From Molossus alvarezi (taxonomy: Eukaryota > Chordata > Mammalia > Chiroptera > Molossidae), in NCBI GenBank assembly GCA_037176705.1, contig CM073887.1, forward strand, positions 28,337,501-28,401,500: a stretch of DNA of 64,000 nucleotides, given 5' to 3'. A model generated the notes under the pieces. The model worked only from the letters and a program-made list of their open reading frames with translations, ran no database searches and had not been told where the DNA came from. The position numbers and the translations under genes are program-made. Shown piece after piece: positions 1 to 12,392 of the stretch. How positions within the stretch are numbered: the stretch's first letter is position 1; each line of letters starts with the position of its first letter.

Positions 1-2361
1 GTTATTTCTGGCCGTGAGTGACCTGTCTCCTAAATTCTACCTTGCGGCTCTGCCTTCTAAAACAATTCTGGTACCAGCTTTCTCTCTGTTTGGGTTCCCC
101 CCAAAGAAGTACTGGTGACAAGTATTCAGAAGTCACCCCAGGAATTATAAATGAGGGATTAAGGAACATGAGACAAGGACTAAAAATTACTTTAAAGATG
201 CATTTTGAAGTCAGTTATGGGGCTTGCTTCTAATAGGACTTCTGAGAAATATTTTATATGTTTCTCAGAATTCTCTTCCTGAGTGACAGGAAAATGAGTC
301 ATTTACCAATAAGCTTCTGGACCCCATTTTTTGAGAGTTGCTTCTCTTGCATTCAGGCATGGACAAACTCAAGTGTGTTCCCGTGGAATTCGGAGTACAA
401 AGTAGAAACGAAGTGGCACTCATTTGCGTGGACCACTGTCACCATAATGTCATTTGGCACCCACAAGGAATTGTTCACCAGAGCTGAAGCTATCAGAAGT
501 GGATGAGGGGATGTAACAGGGTAACACAGTCAACTGTCTGAATCCATTTTCCATCTAGCTACCAGAATGCCTCCGTTTTACTGGGTAGTCTGGGCACTAT
601 GATGGCCTCAACTCCTTCAAGCATGGTTCCTGAGCTAGCTTACCATCTCCTAGTCCCTGTAGTTCAAGCTTCACTGCTGCCAAAGCTTATCTGGGATCTG
701 ATCTATGTTAATAGTGGTGGCTTTTGAGAAGTGGGAGCTGCTACTTCAAATCAAATTTTCTGCCGTGATCCCCTGCTGACAATCACTGTCCCAGCTGTGT
801 GTCCAGCTGTCTATTTCAGTAGGACTGCAGGCTGACTTAGCTTGGCCTCTGCAGACCAGTGCAGCTCCACATGCTGGCCTTCTAGGGCCTCCCAAGGGTG
901 GAAAGGTTCTGCACCATTAGCTGCAACTTCTGTTTTTTGAATCTAGCTGTGCTCTAAGCCTCTCTCACAGTGGTGTGAACTGCCAAAGGTAGAGATGACT
1001 TTCTCCTTTTGAAAAGATGTTCAGTTTCTTCCAAAACTTGGGGTGCCAAAAGGAGCATTAAGACAACTTGCCATGACACTGCTTTCTGCTGTCTGGCCTG
1101 TGTCTTTTTTTATGCACCATTTTTAATCCATAGAATTATATTCTTAGCTTCAAGATCACTTTCATCTACACTTAGATTTTGTAATCAGCCAGGGGTGTGG
1201 ATGTTTGCTACACAGACTTTCTTAGAAATTGCACATGGCCCTCAGCATATAGAGCAGTAATTTTTTTTATAACATGGGTAGGGGGAATATGTGAATTTCT
1301 AAAAGCAATCCCAGTTTTCTTATCTTCTTCCTAAGCCCCATTTACTGCTGATGTGGGAAATATTTGCTTTTTTTTTCACAAAAGACTTCAAGTCCAGATC
1401 TTACCACATTCAGTCTTTCAAGGTTTTTGTCCCATTTCCCTACAATTTTCAGCAGACACTGGGCAGGGGCCTCTATTTTGAGTTCTACACTGCAGACCTC
1501 TTGCTCAAGCACCAACCGCTGGCTGTTGGGCCTGGTGACTCTTTGTTAAAATCTGACCTTCCAACCCGTTCGGGTTTTCACTGGAATCTCCAGGCGTCTT
1601 CTCTAGGTAGTCTCTTCTGTGGCCCTCTGTTTTAAAGTCACATGTATTTGAACTCTGATGACCCATGCTTACTTCCCCAGGCTAACAATCTCAGTTATCT
1701 TTCACACAAAAGCACAAGAAGACCTCTGGGTTCTCTCTCCCCACCCCGGGCTAAGGGAATCGGAGGATTGGCCCAGGCCCATCTGCCTAAACTACTTCCA
1801 CCCTACCATGCAGGCAGTACATTAGGCACTGCGCTTGCCCACCGAGAAGCTGACCATAAAGATATGCAGTCTTTTCAGGGAAGGACAAAACAAGCATCGT
1901 GCTCTTGGTTTGCTCCCAAGCATGTCATGGTGAGTCTTCCAAGTACCATTCCCTGCCCCCGTCCTCCTCTCCCCAAACCATGTTCAACCCAGGGTGGATC
2001 AATGGGGGAAGAAGACACTGGAGTTTCATCCTTGGTTTTTCTCTCCCTTCTCTGCTGTCCTGCTCTCTAGCAGCCAGTGGTAAGCAGGAAGGTTTCAATA
2101 TTCTTCTTTCAGTAAAGTTTAAATATCCTTTAAGTCATACCCTTCATCTCCCTCTGCTGTAGGTTGTAGTAAAACTAGGACCTGAAGCCCAAGATCTCAT
2201 CTAGATGTATAGAAGTGCAATTTGGGAATTTAGAAAACACTTTTCTCTATCAACATTAAAAATCAGGTTTGTTGGAGAATATTATTATTGGAGTCTCAGA
2301 AAAAAAAGTAATATGAATTTTGAAGTAAGATAATGTCCCCTTTGACCTAAACCAGTAACTT
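1..2361. other. Intronic sequence with no recognised gene
   Basis: Open frames here are short and overlap on several frames. None resembles a known protein and none has splice or initiation context. Parts of 540-960 have the look of an old decayed LINE, but I cannot assign a family. I see nothing else to report. Confidence 0.5.
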
Positions 2362-2545
2362 AGGTCCTCCATTTTTGATACATTGAGTCACTCACTGGGG
2401 CAGCTTTTAAGAAAACTACTGACCAGGTTCTGTGCTTTGGGTCCCATTCCTCCGATTCTAAAGTTGGGCCCAGTAAGAGGTAATTTTTTTTTTTAACTTC
2501 CCAGTGACTCTAATTTTTAGCCAAGATTGAGAATCATTGATTAAA
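2362..2545. mobile_element. MER5-like hAT remnant
   Basis: The right end reads GATTGAGAATCATTG, close to the GTTGAGAACCACTG terminal repeat of MER5/Charlie elements. The interior has the usual CCAGG/GGGCCCAG pieces. The left terminus is badly eroded, so the start is approximate. Confidence 0.45.
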
Positions 2546-2669
2546 AGCTGCTATGTGTCTTTTCTTTAAATGAGGTAATACCATTAAGTCCAACTGTGGA
2601 GAGAAAACATTATTTGTTGGGAATGAATGAAAAGAAATCTCATATTCCAAGGTTAATGTCCTATTACAA

Positions 2670-2845
2670 CCCTTGGACACGCTACAAAGCACTTACCTGA
2701 TCAATTATTTTATGTTATCCTTCTAACAGTCCTTTTATGAGGATGTCATATTGACTACAATTAATTGAGGAAGGGAAGTCGAGTTCAAAGAGGCTAAACA
2801 AGCAATGACTTTATCACTTAAATTGCAAGAACCCCACCCCATCTT
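2670..2845 (-). mobile_element. MIR SINE remnant
   Basis: Pattern of a reverse-strand MIR: a TTATcCTtcTAACAgTCC-type core, then a gGAAGggaagTCgAG..AGAGGCTAAacAAg block resembling the MIR 'gaggaaactgaggcacagagaggttaag' region. Strongly diverged and assigned by eye. Confidence 0.4.
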
Positions 2846-2879
2846 GATTCTTGATATTAATAGTTCTCATTTATAACAT

Positions 2880-4300
2880 CATGATTAATATGATTAAATT
2901 TTTTTCTTTTCTTAAAATTAAAATTTTTACATATCACAGAAATATGTAACCTGCAGATTAAAGGTTTCTCATAATTCTACCTCTCAAAGATAATCACTGC
3001 TAATGTTTGGATGTATACTTCTCCAAATATGTCCTAGTTATATGATAACATACATCATGAAAGCATTATTTACCCACATGAGATCATACTAGACACGATT
3101 TTGAAACTTGACTTTTCACATAAAAATATATCCTACAAATGTGTGTGTGAGATTGTGTGTGCATGTGTGCATGTGTGCAGTGTATCTCATTCCTTTTAAT
3201 GGCTTTTGTATTTCATTGTAAATAACTAAACATTTGCGTTGTTTCCAATTTCTGGCTGTTACAAACAATGCTATAATGAACATTCTTATTATCATGAAAA
3301 TATCTTTGGGCAATTGTGCAAGTGTTTTAGCAAAATTGGTTCCTATGATTAGAATTTCTGACTTGAATAGCATAGACATTTTCTGTTTTAATAGAGTTTA
3401 CCAAATTGCCCCTCAATAAGTTGTGCCAATCTACAATGACATACTTCAACAATTGATGGCAATGCTTGGTTTCTCCTACCTCAGGACACTGGGTGTTACC
3501 AATTTTTTTTAAATGTGCTGATCTGATAAATGAAAGTTAATACCATTGTTAACTGAATTTGTATTTGTTTGCTTATTGAAATTGAGCATCTTTCTTACAT
3601 GTGGCTTTTGGCCACACATAATTCCTTCTCTGTGAACTGTCTGGGTGTTTTACTCATTTTTCTCAAAGATCACTCAACTTTTCTTCCTTGATTTGTAGAA
3701 GACCCTAGAGAAAGTAGCTGTTTAGCCATCATACTTGCATTATTTATGGCTTTGACGTTTTGCAGGGGTAGTGTTGGTGTGTGAATGTATGTGCTTCTTT
3801 TTTATAAATTAAAAGTTATTTTTCTAAATATGAGGCTTATTTGTCTTTTCCTATGTTAAATTGTTGTTTGTTTCATGTCATGCTAATAAAAGGGCTCTCT
3901 TCCAAAATATTATAAATCTATTCAGTTATGTGTTCTTCACATACTTTTATGGTTTTATTTTTCTATAGTTAAGTCTTTCATCCACCTAAACTTTAGTGTA
4001 GGCAGTATAAAAGGCATCCAGCTTTAGATTTTCCCAAACGACTACTCATTTTCCCCATGCTGTTTATTTAATAACCTAGCCATTTCCCACCGATTTAAAA
4101 TGCAACTGTATTATGTAATAAGGTAAAGATTGATAGATTTCTATTCTAATGATGTGTCTTTTCCTACCCCACCCACATATTCTTCTAATTTCTGAAGCCA
4201 TACTGTTTTGATATCTGCTAAAAGTACTCTAACCCTTGATCCCACCTAGCTTGTATTAAAGAATTTTCCTAGATGTTTCCCCATATTAATTTTCTCAGCT
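2880..4300 (-). mobile_element. Ancient L1 fragment, antisense
   Basis: The text shows typical reverse-strand L1 3'-half phrases, such as GGCTGTTACAAACAATGCTA and AATGAACATTCTTATTATCA, and the later ATTGAGCATCTTTCTTACAT. No open frame survives. Boundaries are approximate, and a Ves SINE lies just beyond its end. Confidence 0.55.
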
Positions 4301-4325
4301 GATCTTTCAAATAATTTTATCATAC

Positions 4326-4539
4326 TTTTTTTTTTTTTTTTTAGCAGGAGGGAGAGAGGGAGGAAGAGAGAGAGAAACATCGATGTGAGAGAGACGCATT
4401 GACTGGTTGTCACCTGTACAACCCCAACCGGGGCCAGGGACAAACTGCAATGGAGGTATGTGCCCCTAGCGGGAACCGAACCCAGGACTCTCTGGTATGC
4501 TGGCCGACGCTCTAACCACTGAGCAAAACCAGCCAGGGC
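4326..4539 (-). mobile_element. Ves SINE
   Basis: Reverse-strand copy: poly(T), then the GA-rich block, AAACATCGATGTGAGAGAGA, and a tRNA-like head ending in CAGCCAGGGC. The head carries A-box (TGgTTTtGCTCAG) and B-box (GGTTCGGTTCC) relatives. Flanks share an approximate AATTTTATC repeat, a likely target-site duplication. No coding meaning. Confidence 0.9.
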
Positions 4540-4739
4540 AATTTTTATCCTATTTTAAAATAAAACAACTAGTTGGAGTTGTATTGCTTAAACTATCACT
4601 TTCCTCAATCCATGCTGTATACTGGATATATTGAATTCTGATTCTTCTCCTTGTAATGGTCAGTTCTGTATCTTTCAGTTCTCAGTTGTCAAAGTGAGCT
4701 TTGTAGCACCCAGACTTAATCATTTCTATTTGCTGCTGA

Positions 4740-5245
4740 ATATCTGTCAATGACTTTCCATTTGTTTGCAGATACAACCCATTTTAATGTGGCATATAGT
4801 ACTCCTGTCTACTCATCTATCCTGACTTTGTATTACTTCATATTTCATTCATTACCTTCCCTGCAGTCATTACATAATGTCTGCATTCCCCAAACAAGCC
4901 ACCATCTCTCTACTCTGTGCTCTTGCACATCCTTCTCCCTGTCTGGACTGCCCACGCCCACTCTACTCACATTCTCCCTTTGGAGGTCGTGAGTCATCTC
5001 CTCGGGTGCACTTAGTTTAAATCTCTGCTCCGTTCTCCATTCGGTGTCCTTCCTTCATCAGAATTCCATTACTAGACTCCACTGGGATAAAAACTAGACT
5101 ATTCAAATTGCCTGTTCATTTACATCTCTTCTCCACTAAACAAGAAGCCCCTTTGGGATGCCATCAATTTCTTCATTCCAAGAACTCATTTTTGTATCTA
5201 GTATACAGTACACCCTTAACTCCTGTTTGCTGAACAAATGAATCA
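4740..5245 (+). mobile_element. L2-like LINE 3' remnant
   Basis: Text resembles the L2 3' region: a series of short C/T-rich phrases (TGCTCTTGCACATCCTTCTC, CTGTCTGGACTGCCCACGCC), then a segment ending near TGCTGAACAAATGAAT. Highly diverged, assigned by eye. Confidence 0.45.
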
Positions 5246-5959
5246 AACGAAAGTTACACCAGCTAGGATTCATTTTATGTGAATCAGCTGGTCAAATAGA
5301 GTTCAGTCTGTATTCTAGCCTTTTCCAGCTTCTAGAATCCACCTGCATTCTTTGGCTGAGGGACCCCTCCCTCCAACTTTAAAATAGAAACGCAGCATCT
5401 TCCCTTCCCTCGGACCTCTGCTCTCAACCTTACATTGTCTCTCTGATTCTAACTCTATTGTCTCCATCTTGTAAGGTTCCTCATGTTTCTGTTACACCCA
5501 CCAAGATAATCGAGGACAATTTCCTCATCTCAAAATCATTAACTAACTCATATCTGCAAAGTGCCTTTTGTTGTGCAAGGAAATATATCCACAAACTCCA
5601 GGGATTTGGAGGTAAACACCTTGGGTAGGGGGTGGGGGGAATATTATTCAGCCTTCCATGCCTCCTCTTGCAAGTTATTCTGACCTCTTGAGTTAGAATT
5701 AGTTTTTCTTTCTCTGGTTCTCACAATGTCTCAAATGGGGCATTTTTAGAACAACTTTGAAATTTGAGATTAATTTTTCTACCTTTACTGTTATTTTCTT
5801 GGTGGCAAAAATCGTGCATGTCATCTGTGCCGTCTGACCGGCCTGCATCTGGAACTAGGGCTGCGTTGGTTTCCTCTTTGGTAAAGGAGAAGTGTGCTGC
5901 TAGGCAGAGAAGGGAACAGATGGAGGCGTAAGACTCCTCATCCAACCTCCGCTCTAACA

Positions 5960-6145
5960 CCTACTAGTAAGAAACAGCACCAATGTCTCAGCTTCTTCAT
6001 CTAGAACATGGAAATAATTCCAGTATTCACCACATACGTTTCTTGTGATTATTAATAACTGAGCATATGAAAATTTCTTAGAACAGTGATGGGCACATAA
6101 TATTCACTCAAAACTGCTAGTGATTATTATTTCCCACTTGTGAGA
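5960..6145 (+). mobile_element. MIR SINE remnant
   Basis: The order of blocks matches MIR on the + strand: CTCAGCTTCTTCATCTAGAA, then TTCTTGTGATTATTAATAAC, then CTTAGAACAGTGATGGGCAC and ATTCACTCAAAACTGCTAG. Diverged but collinear. Confidence 0.55.
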
Positions 6146-6228
6146 TGATTATAAAAATTAAAGAGAGCAAAAAATGACACAGTACAATGCAGGACACACA
6201 GTAACTTCTCAATACACTCTAGCTTTTT

Positions 6229-7264
<1,036 letters not shown>

Positions 7265-7285
7265 CACTCTGGCTTTTTATAAGAA

Positions 7286-7481
7286 AAAAAATTAATTGAC
7301 TTTTAGAGAGAGAGAAAGAAAGAGGGAGGGAGAGAGAGAGAAACATCGATCGGCTGCCTCCTGCACACCACCCCCACTAGGGGTTGAGCCCACAACCAAC
7401 ATGTGCCCTGACCGGGAATCGAACTGCTAACCTTTCGGTGAACAGAACAACAGCCAACCAACTGAGCCACACTGACTAGGG
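7286..7481 (-). mobile_element. Ves-related SINE (variant subfamily)
   Basis: Reverse-strand copy with an A/T tail, GA-rich block, AAACATCGATCGGCTGCCTC, the GGGTTGAGCCCACAACC middle typical of the second bat SINE variant, and a tRNA-like head ending near CACTGACTAGGGA. It lies directly beside the 5' end of the histone retrocopy. Confidence 0.8.
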
Positions 7482-8218
7482 ATACACTTATCTTTTGATA
7501 TATCATTATCTGCATTAAATGCAACAGATTAAAGAAGTCAAATGAGTGAAGCAAGGTGGGAGTTGCGTGAAATGTATTCAACTCAGGTGCCAACAATCTG
7601 AACTATTTCAGGCTCTCTTATTCTTGGGCTCAGTATGGTCGGTCACAGGGTTAAAATACATAAAATGTCAATAATGTTGTGAAGGATGGATTTTATTAGT
7701 TTCAATGATGAAGTAGAGATAGCTGCAGGCTTTTAAATATTACAGAGTGTTTTCAAATGTATTATCTCATGAGACCTTGTTGTGACTTAATGTTAACTCC
7801 AGGCAATATCTAGCAGTCTATTTAGGCTTCAGAGATTATTACCATCTTTGTCATATAATAGTTTATGTCCTTTATATCATAGGACATTCCAGTGTTACCC
7901 ATTTGATTCCAAGGCAAATTGAGCCATTCCACTCAAATGCTTACAGTAAATAGAGTAGAAACTTGTAGAATCATCTTCCTCTCTCATAAATGAAGCAACA
8001 GCAAAGTGGTACAGCATCTCAGCTGTTTCAAGTTCCTCAAATTAAGTTTTACTTTTGCAAACCGAACCTCTAACTTCCCACATTCTGTGAGCTGTGTTAT
8101 AATCAACATGACCGGCAGCCAAGTTTGTTGTAATTTTTTAAATATGTGGAAAAAAAGAAAGATATCGACCATGTATTACCTAAACCAAGATGCCAAATTA
8201 TCTAACTTGTTTCTCCAG
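7482..8218. other. Unique intron directly upstream of the exon pair
   Basis: No recognised repeat or gene. A diverged MIR-like patch may lie around 7690-7860. The last bases form the acceptor of the 80-nt MARCHF1 exon. Confidence 0.4.
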
Positions 8219-8298
8219 GCAAGCAGCCCAACTACAGGGACAGCTCCCAGGAGCCAGTCAAGGTTGTCTGTCTGTCCATCCACTCAGGACATCTGCAG
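8219..8298 (+). CDS. MARCHF1: MARCHF1 exon before the RING-CH finger
   Basis: An 80-nt internal exon of the E3 ubiquitin ligase MARCHF1, which ubiquitinates MHC class II and CD86 in endosomal and plasma membranes of antigen-presenting cells. It encodes [20 protein letters not shown] followed by STQDIC and two bases of an Arg codon. As I recall, this is the segment just N-terminal to the RING-CH domain of mammalian MARCHF1. It begins in phase 0 after ttctccag and ends in phase 2 at GACATCTGCAG before gtaagt, a strong donor. The split Arg codon is completed by the first base of either the 759-nt exon at 8577 or the RING-CH exon at 37880. The segment is Ser/Thr/Pro rich and probably unstructured cytosolic linker. 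Reading into the following intron gives an immediate TAA, so this exon must splice. Identity rests on the exact fit to the downstream RING-CH exon and on remembered MARCHF1 sequence. Confidence 0.95.
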
Positions 8299-8576
8299 GT
8301 AAGTGCTCAGCAAATGATTCTACTCAATGTTTTTTAGACCAGTGTTTTGTATTCTTGTTTTACATTCCAACTATGTGGCTCTTGTTTCTGCCTTACATTG
8401 TCCGTGGATAATTTGTACTGGCTTCAGTTTTTTCCTTTAGTGCATTTTCTTCATTTGATCTTTATTTACCAACTTCTGTCCATGCTATCATTTTCATCAT
8501 TCTCTTTCTCTCTCTGTTTTCCCATGGCTTTCCTGTCCATTCCCATTTCCCATCCTTTGCCTGCTGCTCTGTCTAG
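8299..8576 (+). other. MARCHF1: Short MARCHF1 intron (278 nt)
   Basis: Bounded by gtaagt and by a pyrimidine-rich tract ending tctgtctag. It is very short for this gene, whose other introns here are tens of kilobases. Retention would stop translation at once (TAA at 8300-8302). Its 3' half is pyrimidine-rich (TTCTCTTTCTCTCTCTG near 8500), which could bind PTB-type splicing regulators. That last point is inference. Confidence 0.8.
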
Positions 8577-9335
8577 ATCTGCCATCTTGCCTGACATGTC
8601 AGAAGATGCATTTGAGCAATGCACCCCTGTCGTGGTGCTGAGCCCTGCTAGGAAGGAGTCTGGTAAGAAATCAGTAAAACAAAGGCCTAGGAGGAGGAGA
8701 AGGGCCTCTGAGAGATATCAGCATGCAGAAGAACAAATAAAAGGGAGAAGAAAGGATTTTCACCTCCAGATCTCAAGCCCCAGATGGAGTGAGCTTTGCA
8801 CAGATTCTTCGGATTCATCTTCCATAGACGAGAGTCATTGGGTTCAGGCAAAAAGAAGATCCCAAGTGAAATTCCGACTTTCACGAAGAAGGAAAAACAA
8901 TAACAAATCACGTGGAAACTTGGATGGGTCTTTTGCTCCTAATGGAATTGATCTGGTACATTTGGGATCCAAAGATAAAAAGCAACAAGTACTGACTGAA
9001 TGTGAGAGTTGCTCTTTAAATCTCTGCGGAGGAAAAGGCTTATGGGATCAAGATCCTCTTTCTCTGCCTAGAGGATCCTATGAGATTAAGAGATCCTCGA
9101 GGACTCATGAAGAAAGCACAGGCAGATGCCACCACAGAGATCCACAGCTCTTGCATAGCCTTAGGCAAAATGAGATGATCAAGAAAAGATTTTCAGCAAC
9201 AGATTCCAGCAATGAAATATTGGCAGGAACAGAAGGCAGGAAGTATGTGGCTGATGCAGGGTTCCAGGTGAATAACTATGTTCAGAAGCCTCCTGCCACC
9301 TACCATGATGGGTCTAATAATATGAAAGTATGCAG
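8577..9335 (+). CDS. MARCHF1: MARCHF1 long in-frame cassette exon
   Basis: A 759-nt exon, exactly 253 codons, open throughout in the frame set by the exon at 8219-8298. It starts after tctgtctag with A, completing AG|A (Arg), and reads SAILPDMSEDAFEQCTPVVV. It ends at GTATGCAG before gtcagt, again phase 2, so it joins the RING-CH exon as [10 protein letters not shown]. Inclusion would therefore lengthen the N-terminal cytosolic region of MARCHF1 by 253 residues, and skipping leaves the short form. The encoded segment is hydrophilic and probably disordered. It has a strongly basic cluster near residues 26-43 (KQRPRRRRR), a second near residues 96-112 (KFRLSRRRKNNNK), and a Ser/Asp stretch (CTDSSDSSSIDES) between them. 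No signal peptide or membrane segment is visible. Long MARCHF1 and MARCHF8 transcripts with an exon at this position are, to my recollection, annotated in mammals. I cannot confirm residue identity. The open frame, the phase match and the two splice sites make coding use very likely. Confidence 0.88.
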
Positions 9336-9999
9336 GTCAGTCACTACAGAGAAAGACTTGGTGCCATGCAATTGTATTTCTTTCTGCTGTGCGTTAGGTG
9401 TGGGTTTGACACCTACCCTTAGAACAACATTTATTCATGCTGTTATTTTTCTGGTTGGATATAAGGTGATAAAATGAGAAAAGGTGGATCTGAGAAGAAC
9501 AATAGAATTAGATTTCCCCTTTTCCCCTTTTGTTAAATTGAATAATGGTTTATTCTAGTAAAGGGACTGACAAGCCAGTTGAATCTTGTCCCCATCCTGG
9601 TCAAGACAAGACTAGTGGAGGAAATATGAGTGAGGGTGTATGAAACCCTTGACTCTTTGGTGTAAATTTGGTGAACTGTTTGCACCCTGACAGAAAAAAT
9701 ATTCAACGTTTGGGGTTTTTCAGGTCAGAATTTTGTATCAGAAAAATCTCTTCTGCAGTTGGTGCTAATGTGTTCTCCAATTGTTTGACTCAGCAGGGTA
9801 ATTTAAGACTGAAAGGACATAGAAACAGGTCATCGACATCAGTGGGGTTGCTGGAGCCTTCAGGGAAGGAGACCACATTAACTTTAGTGATTATCGTGTG
9901 CTAAAAGGTCTCCACATGCAGACACTTCATAGCTATCAAACTGCCTTTTTGTGCCTTTGACCCAGCTGTACACATTTTCATCATTCATTTATTCATTCA
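9336..9999. other. Intron following the cassette exon
   Basis: If the cassette donor is not used, the reading frame continues for 46 codons to a TGA near 9475, adding a hydrophobic tail. No AATAAA lies close behind, so a terminal exon here is not well supported. I see no repeats. Confidence 0.4.
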
Positions 10000-10500
10000 A
10001 GCCTCCCTTGTGCATCAGGTTTTATTCTAGGCTTGAGAATAGCATAATGCATGAAATGTGTGTAGTCTCTGACATCTCAGCTTAGAGTCAGATGGGGATA
10101 ACAGACACAAAACTATTTCATAGTTCTATGTAATTGATTGTGAAAACGAAGATGAGAACACAAAAAGGAAGATGGGAACGCAAAAGGGAAGCTTTACTTA
10201 TTCTGGGAGATCAGAGAAATCTTGTAAGGAAGTGAGTAGTTGACTGGGGCTCAAAGGATGGCAGGAATTGAGCAAGGAAAGAAAGAGGACGGGCCATCCA
10301 GAAAGAGTGACACTGCAGGAAGCCAGGATGAGGGAAGAAGTTTAGCGATCCATGGAACTGAAAGATGGCTGTTGTGACTGGAGTCAGGTGGGTGAGGGGG
10401 ATGGGGGGTGGAGATGAGGACCCAGAGGAGGAGAGAGGCATGCAAAACATGCTAAAGGATTTGAAGAGAGGTGACATCATTTGATTTGTATATTCATGTG
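10000..10500 (+). mobile_element. Old mammalian interspersed repeat, unnamed family
   Basis: Opens with ATTCATTTATTCATTCAAGC and moves through phrases (TTTTATTCTAGGCTTGAGAA, GTAAGGAAGTGAGTAG, GAGGTGACATCATTTGATTT) shared with 10840-11420 and 15475-16200. This family is very common in mammals, but I cannot name it with confidence. Confidence 0.5.
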
Positions 10501-10839
10501 AGTTTCTTGTAATCTTTTGAATAAGATTTAAGTGTGGCTTAGCTAAAATGTTGGGGGATGGAATAAAACACTATTTCTAGTCTAGACTAAGAACTCCCAC
10601 TTACAACCATCTGTTGTCATTTCCCAAATCTACTTCCAACATAATTTAAGGAAAGACAACAAAGCTGGTTGGAGGCTGAATGGTAATTGGAGAAAAAAAG
10701 TAATGCTTGCAATTAAAATCACTGTGGCTGGTTCTCCTAACTTAAAAGCCCTGCTCTGGAGGAACATTGTCAAAGACAGGGTATTTAACTTGGACTTCTA
10801 TTGATGAAATTGAGATCGATAGGCCTATTTTCTTGCTGT

Positions 10840-11420
10840 GAGTTATCATCAACATATACACACTAAGGAAATACTAAGGACAGCACATTGTACTAGATGC
10901 TGAGGATGAAAAGAGACAACAGACTTGATTCTTCCCTTAAGTGGCCTATTATCTATTAGGAGACATTGAACACACGCCTGAAAAGATGGAAGCTCAAGGC
11001 AGTACAGGTGAATGTAAGAAGAGGAATCCTGCAGGACTATGAAGAAAGAAAAATTGCTGAGAGCTGTAACAATCTGGGAATGCCTTAGGAAGTGGGATTC
11101 TTGGGACAGAGAAAAGTAGAATTTAGTTTGGCAGGGATGCGTGGCTGGCATGGCCAGGCACGCAAGGCAAGGAAAACACCATGAGCCCAGACCTGGATGG
11201 GGGAATGACGCTGGGCACTTAAGGGTTTTTTGTGGATTTGTGTGACTAGATTGAAAGGTTTGCATAGATTGATACCACCAAATACTTTTTAAAGAGGCAT
11301 TATGGACAAAACATGCATATCCTTCCAGGGAGTTTAAGTCTATTCTATGTATCTTTGTTTTCAAACTGCCTCAATGAGCCTCTTGGTGCCTCAAAAGTTG
11401 AAGGCATTAACTTTAGCTCA
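10840..11420 (+). mobile_element. Old mammalian interspersed repeat, same family
   Basis: Contains GATGCTGAGGATGAAAAGAG, GGAATGCCTTAGGAAGTGGG and GCAAGGCAAGGAAAACACCA, in the same order as in the copies at 10.0 and 15.5 kb. Heavily diverged. Confidence 0.45.
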
Positions 11421-11619
11421 TCTTCAACCAGAGTTTTATGATTATCTCTCTTATATAATGGGTTTTAAATAATGTTCCTTTTAGAAGAAAAGACAATTCT
11501 ACTGCAAAGGAAAATACAGAACAGCCTTTGCTAAATAAAATAGGCTTGATGAAGAACAACGTACACAGAGTAGTAGTCACAGTGTCCTGAGGGTGTCCTG
11601 GGAATGAAACCTAGATATA

Positions 11620-11860
11620 GGAGAATGAGTTGAGATGAAATGGAGGTATCCTACTTTGACGTAACTAGGACTAAGATGCTACAGGGTGATGAAAGGAATG
11701 ATCTAAATGCTTGGAACTGGGGAGAGCATAAGACAAAGGAGTCAATAATGACTCCAAAACTTGGAACTTGGGAGACAATAAATGCTGATGTTACTGACAA
11801 AGTCAGAAGAGGTCAGGGGCAAGGTGATTTGGGAAAGATATAAGTTCAGTTACAGGAAGG
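11620..11860 (+). mobile_element. Downstream part of the same old repeat
   Basis: The AGGAGTCAATAATGACTCCA and AACTTGGAACTTGGGAGACA phrases belong, as I recall, to the distal part of the same family. It may be one insertion continuous with 10840-11420. Confidence 0.4.
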
Positions 11861-12168
11861 CCATTTATTACTGCAGTGACAGTCAAGGGTCAACTGTCCA
11901 GCAAACAATATGAGACGTGCCACTGAAATGCAGGAAAGCAAAAAGGGCTGTATGATTTTTCAAGCACCAACACTAAATGATCACATATTTGCAATTATCG
12001 TCAACATGATGTATTAGCACAGGGCAAGAGCACCAGAGATATTACAAATGAAAATATAATTGTGGTCAGAGAGGACATATAGATTCTCAGGGAAATGACT
12101 ATGATACCAGAAAAGTGAACGAAATCTTTAAATGAGATCATATGTTAAAAACAATAAAGCCCCTAGAT

Positions 12169-12392
12169 CAATGGTTCTCAACCTTCCTAATGCCACAACC
12201 CTTTAATACAGTTCCTCATGTTGTCTGTGGGCATATCTGCATGTGGGCGGACCCACCTGGAGATGGATATAGAAGTGGTGTTTCGGTTCCTAAGACCATA
12301 GGAAATATGTGTTTTCTGATGGGCTTAGGCAATCCCTGTGAAAGGGTCATTGACCCCCAAAGGGGTCATGACCCAGAGGTTGAGAACTGCTG
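12169..12392. mobile_element. Non-autonomous hAT element (224 bp)
   Basis: Terminal inverted repeats CAATGGTTCTCAACCTTCC and (inverted) CAGCAGTTCTCAACCTC bound the element. They are flanked by 8-bp direct repeats CCCTAGAT (12161-12168) and CTCTAGAT (12393-12400) with one mismatch, the hAT signature. The interior contains CCTTTAATACAGTTCCTCAT and an AAAGGGGTCATGACC block and has no transposase. It was probably mobilised by a hAT transposase in trans. Confidence 0.85.

Noticed and set aside
1642..2070. 142-codon frame
   Set aside because: No similarity recognised and low-complexity Pro/Ser content, so it is probably chance.
8347..9477. A single 376-codon gene starting at MYSCFTFQLC
   Set aside because: The first 76 codons are intron read-through with no support, and a strong acceptor at 8575-8576 plus phase agreement show that the real coding part is the exon 8577-9335.
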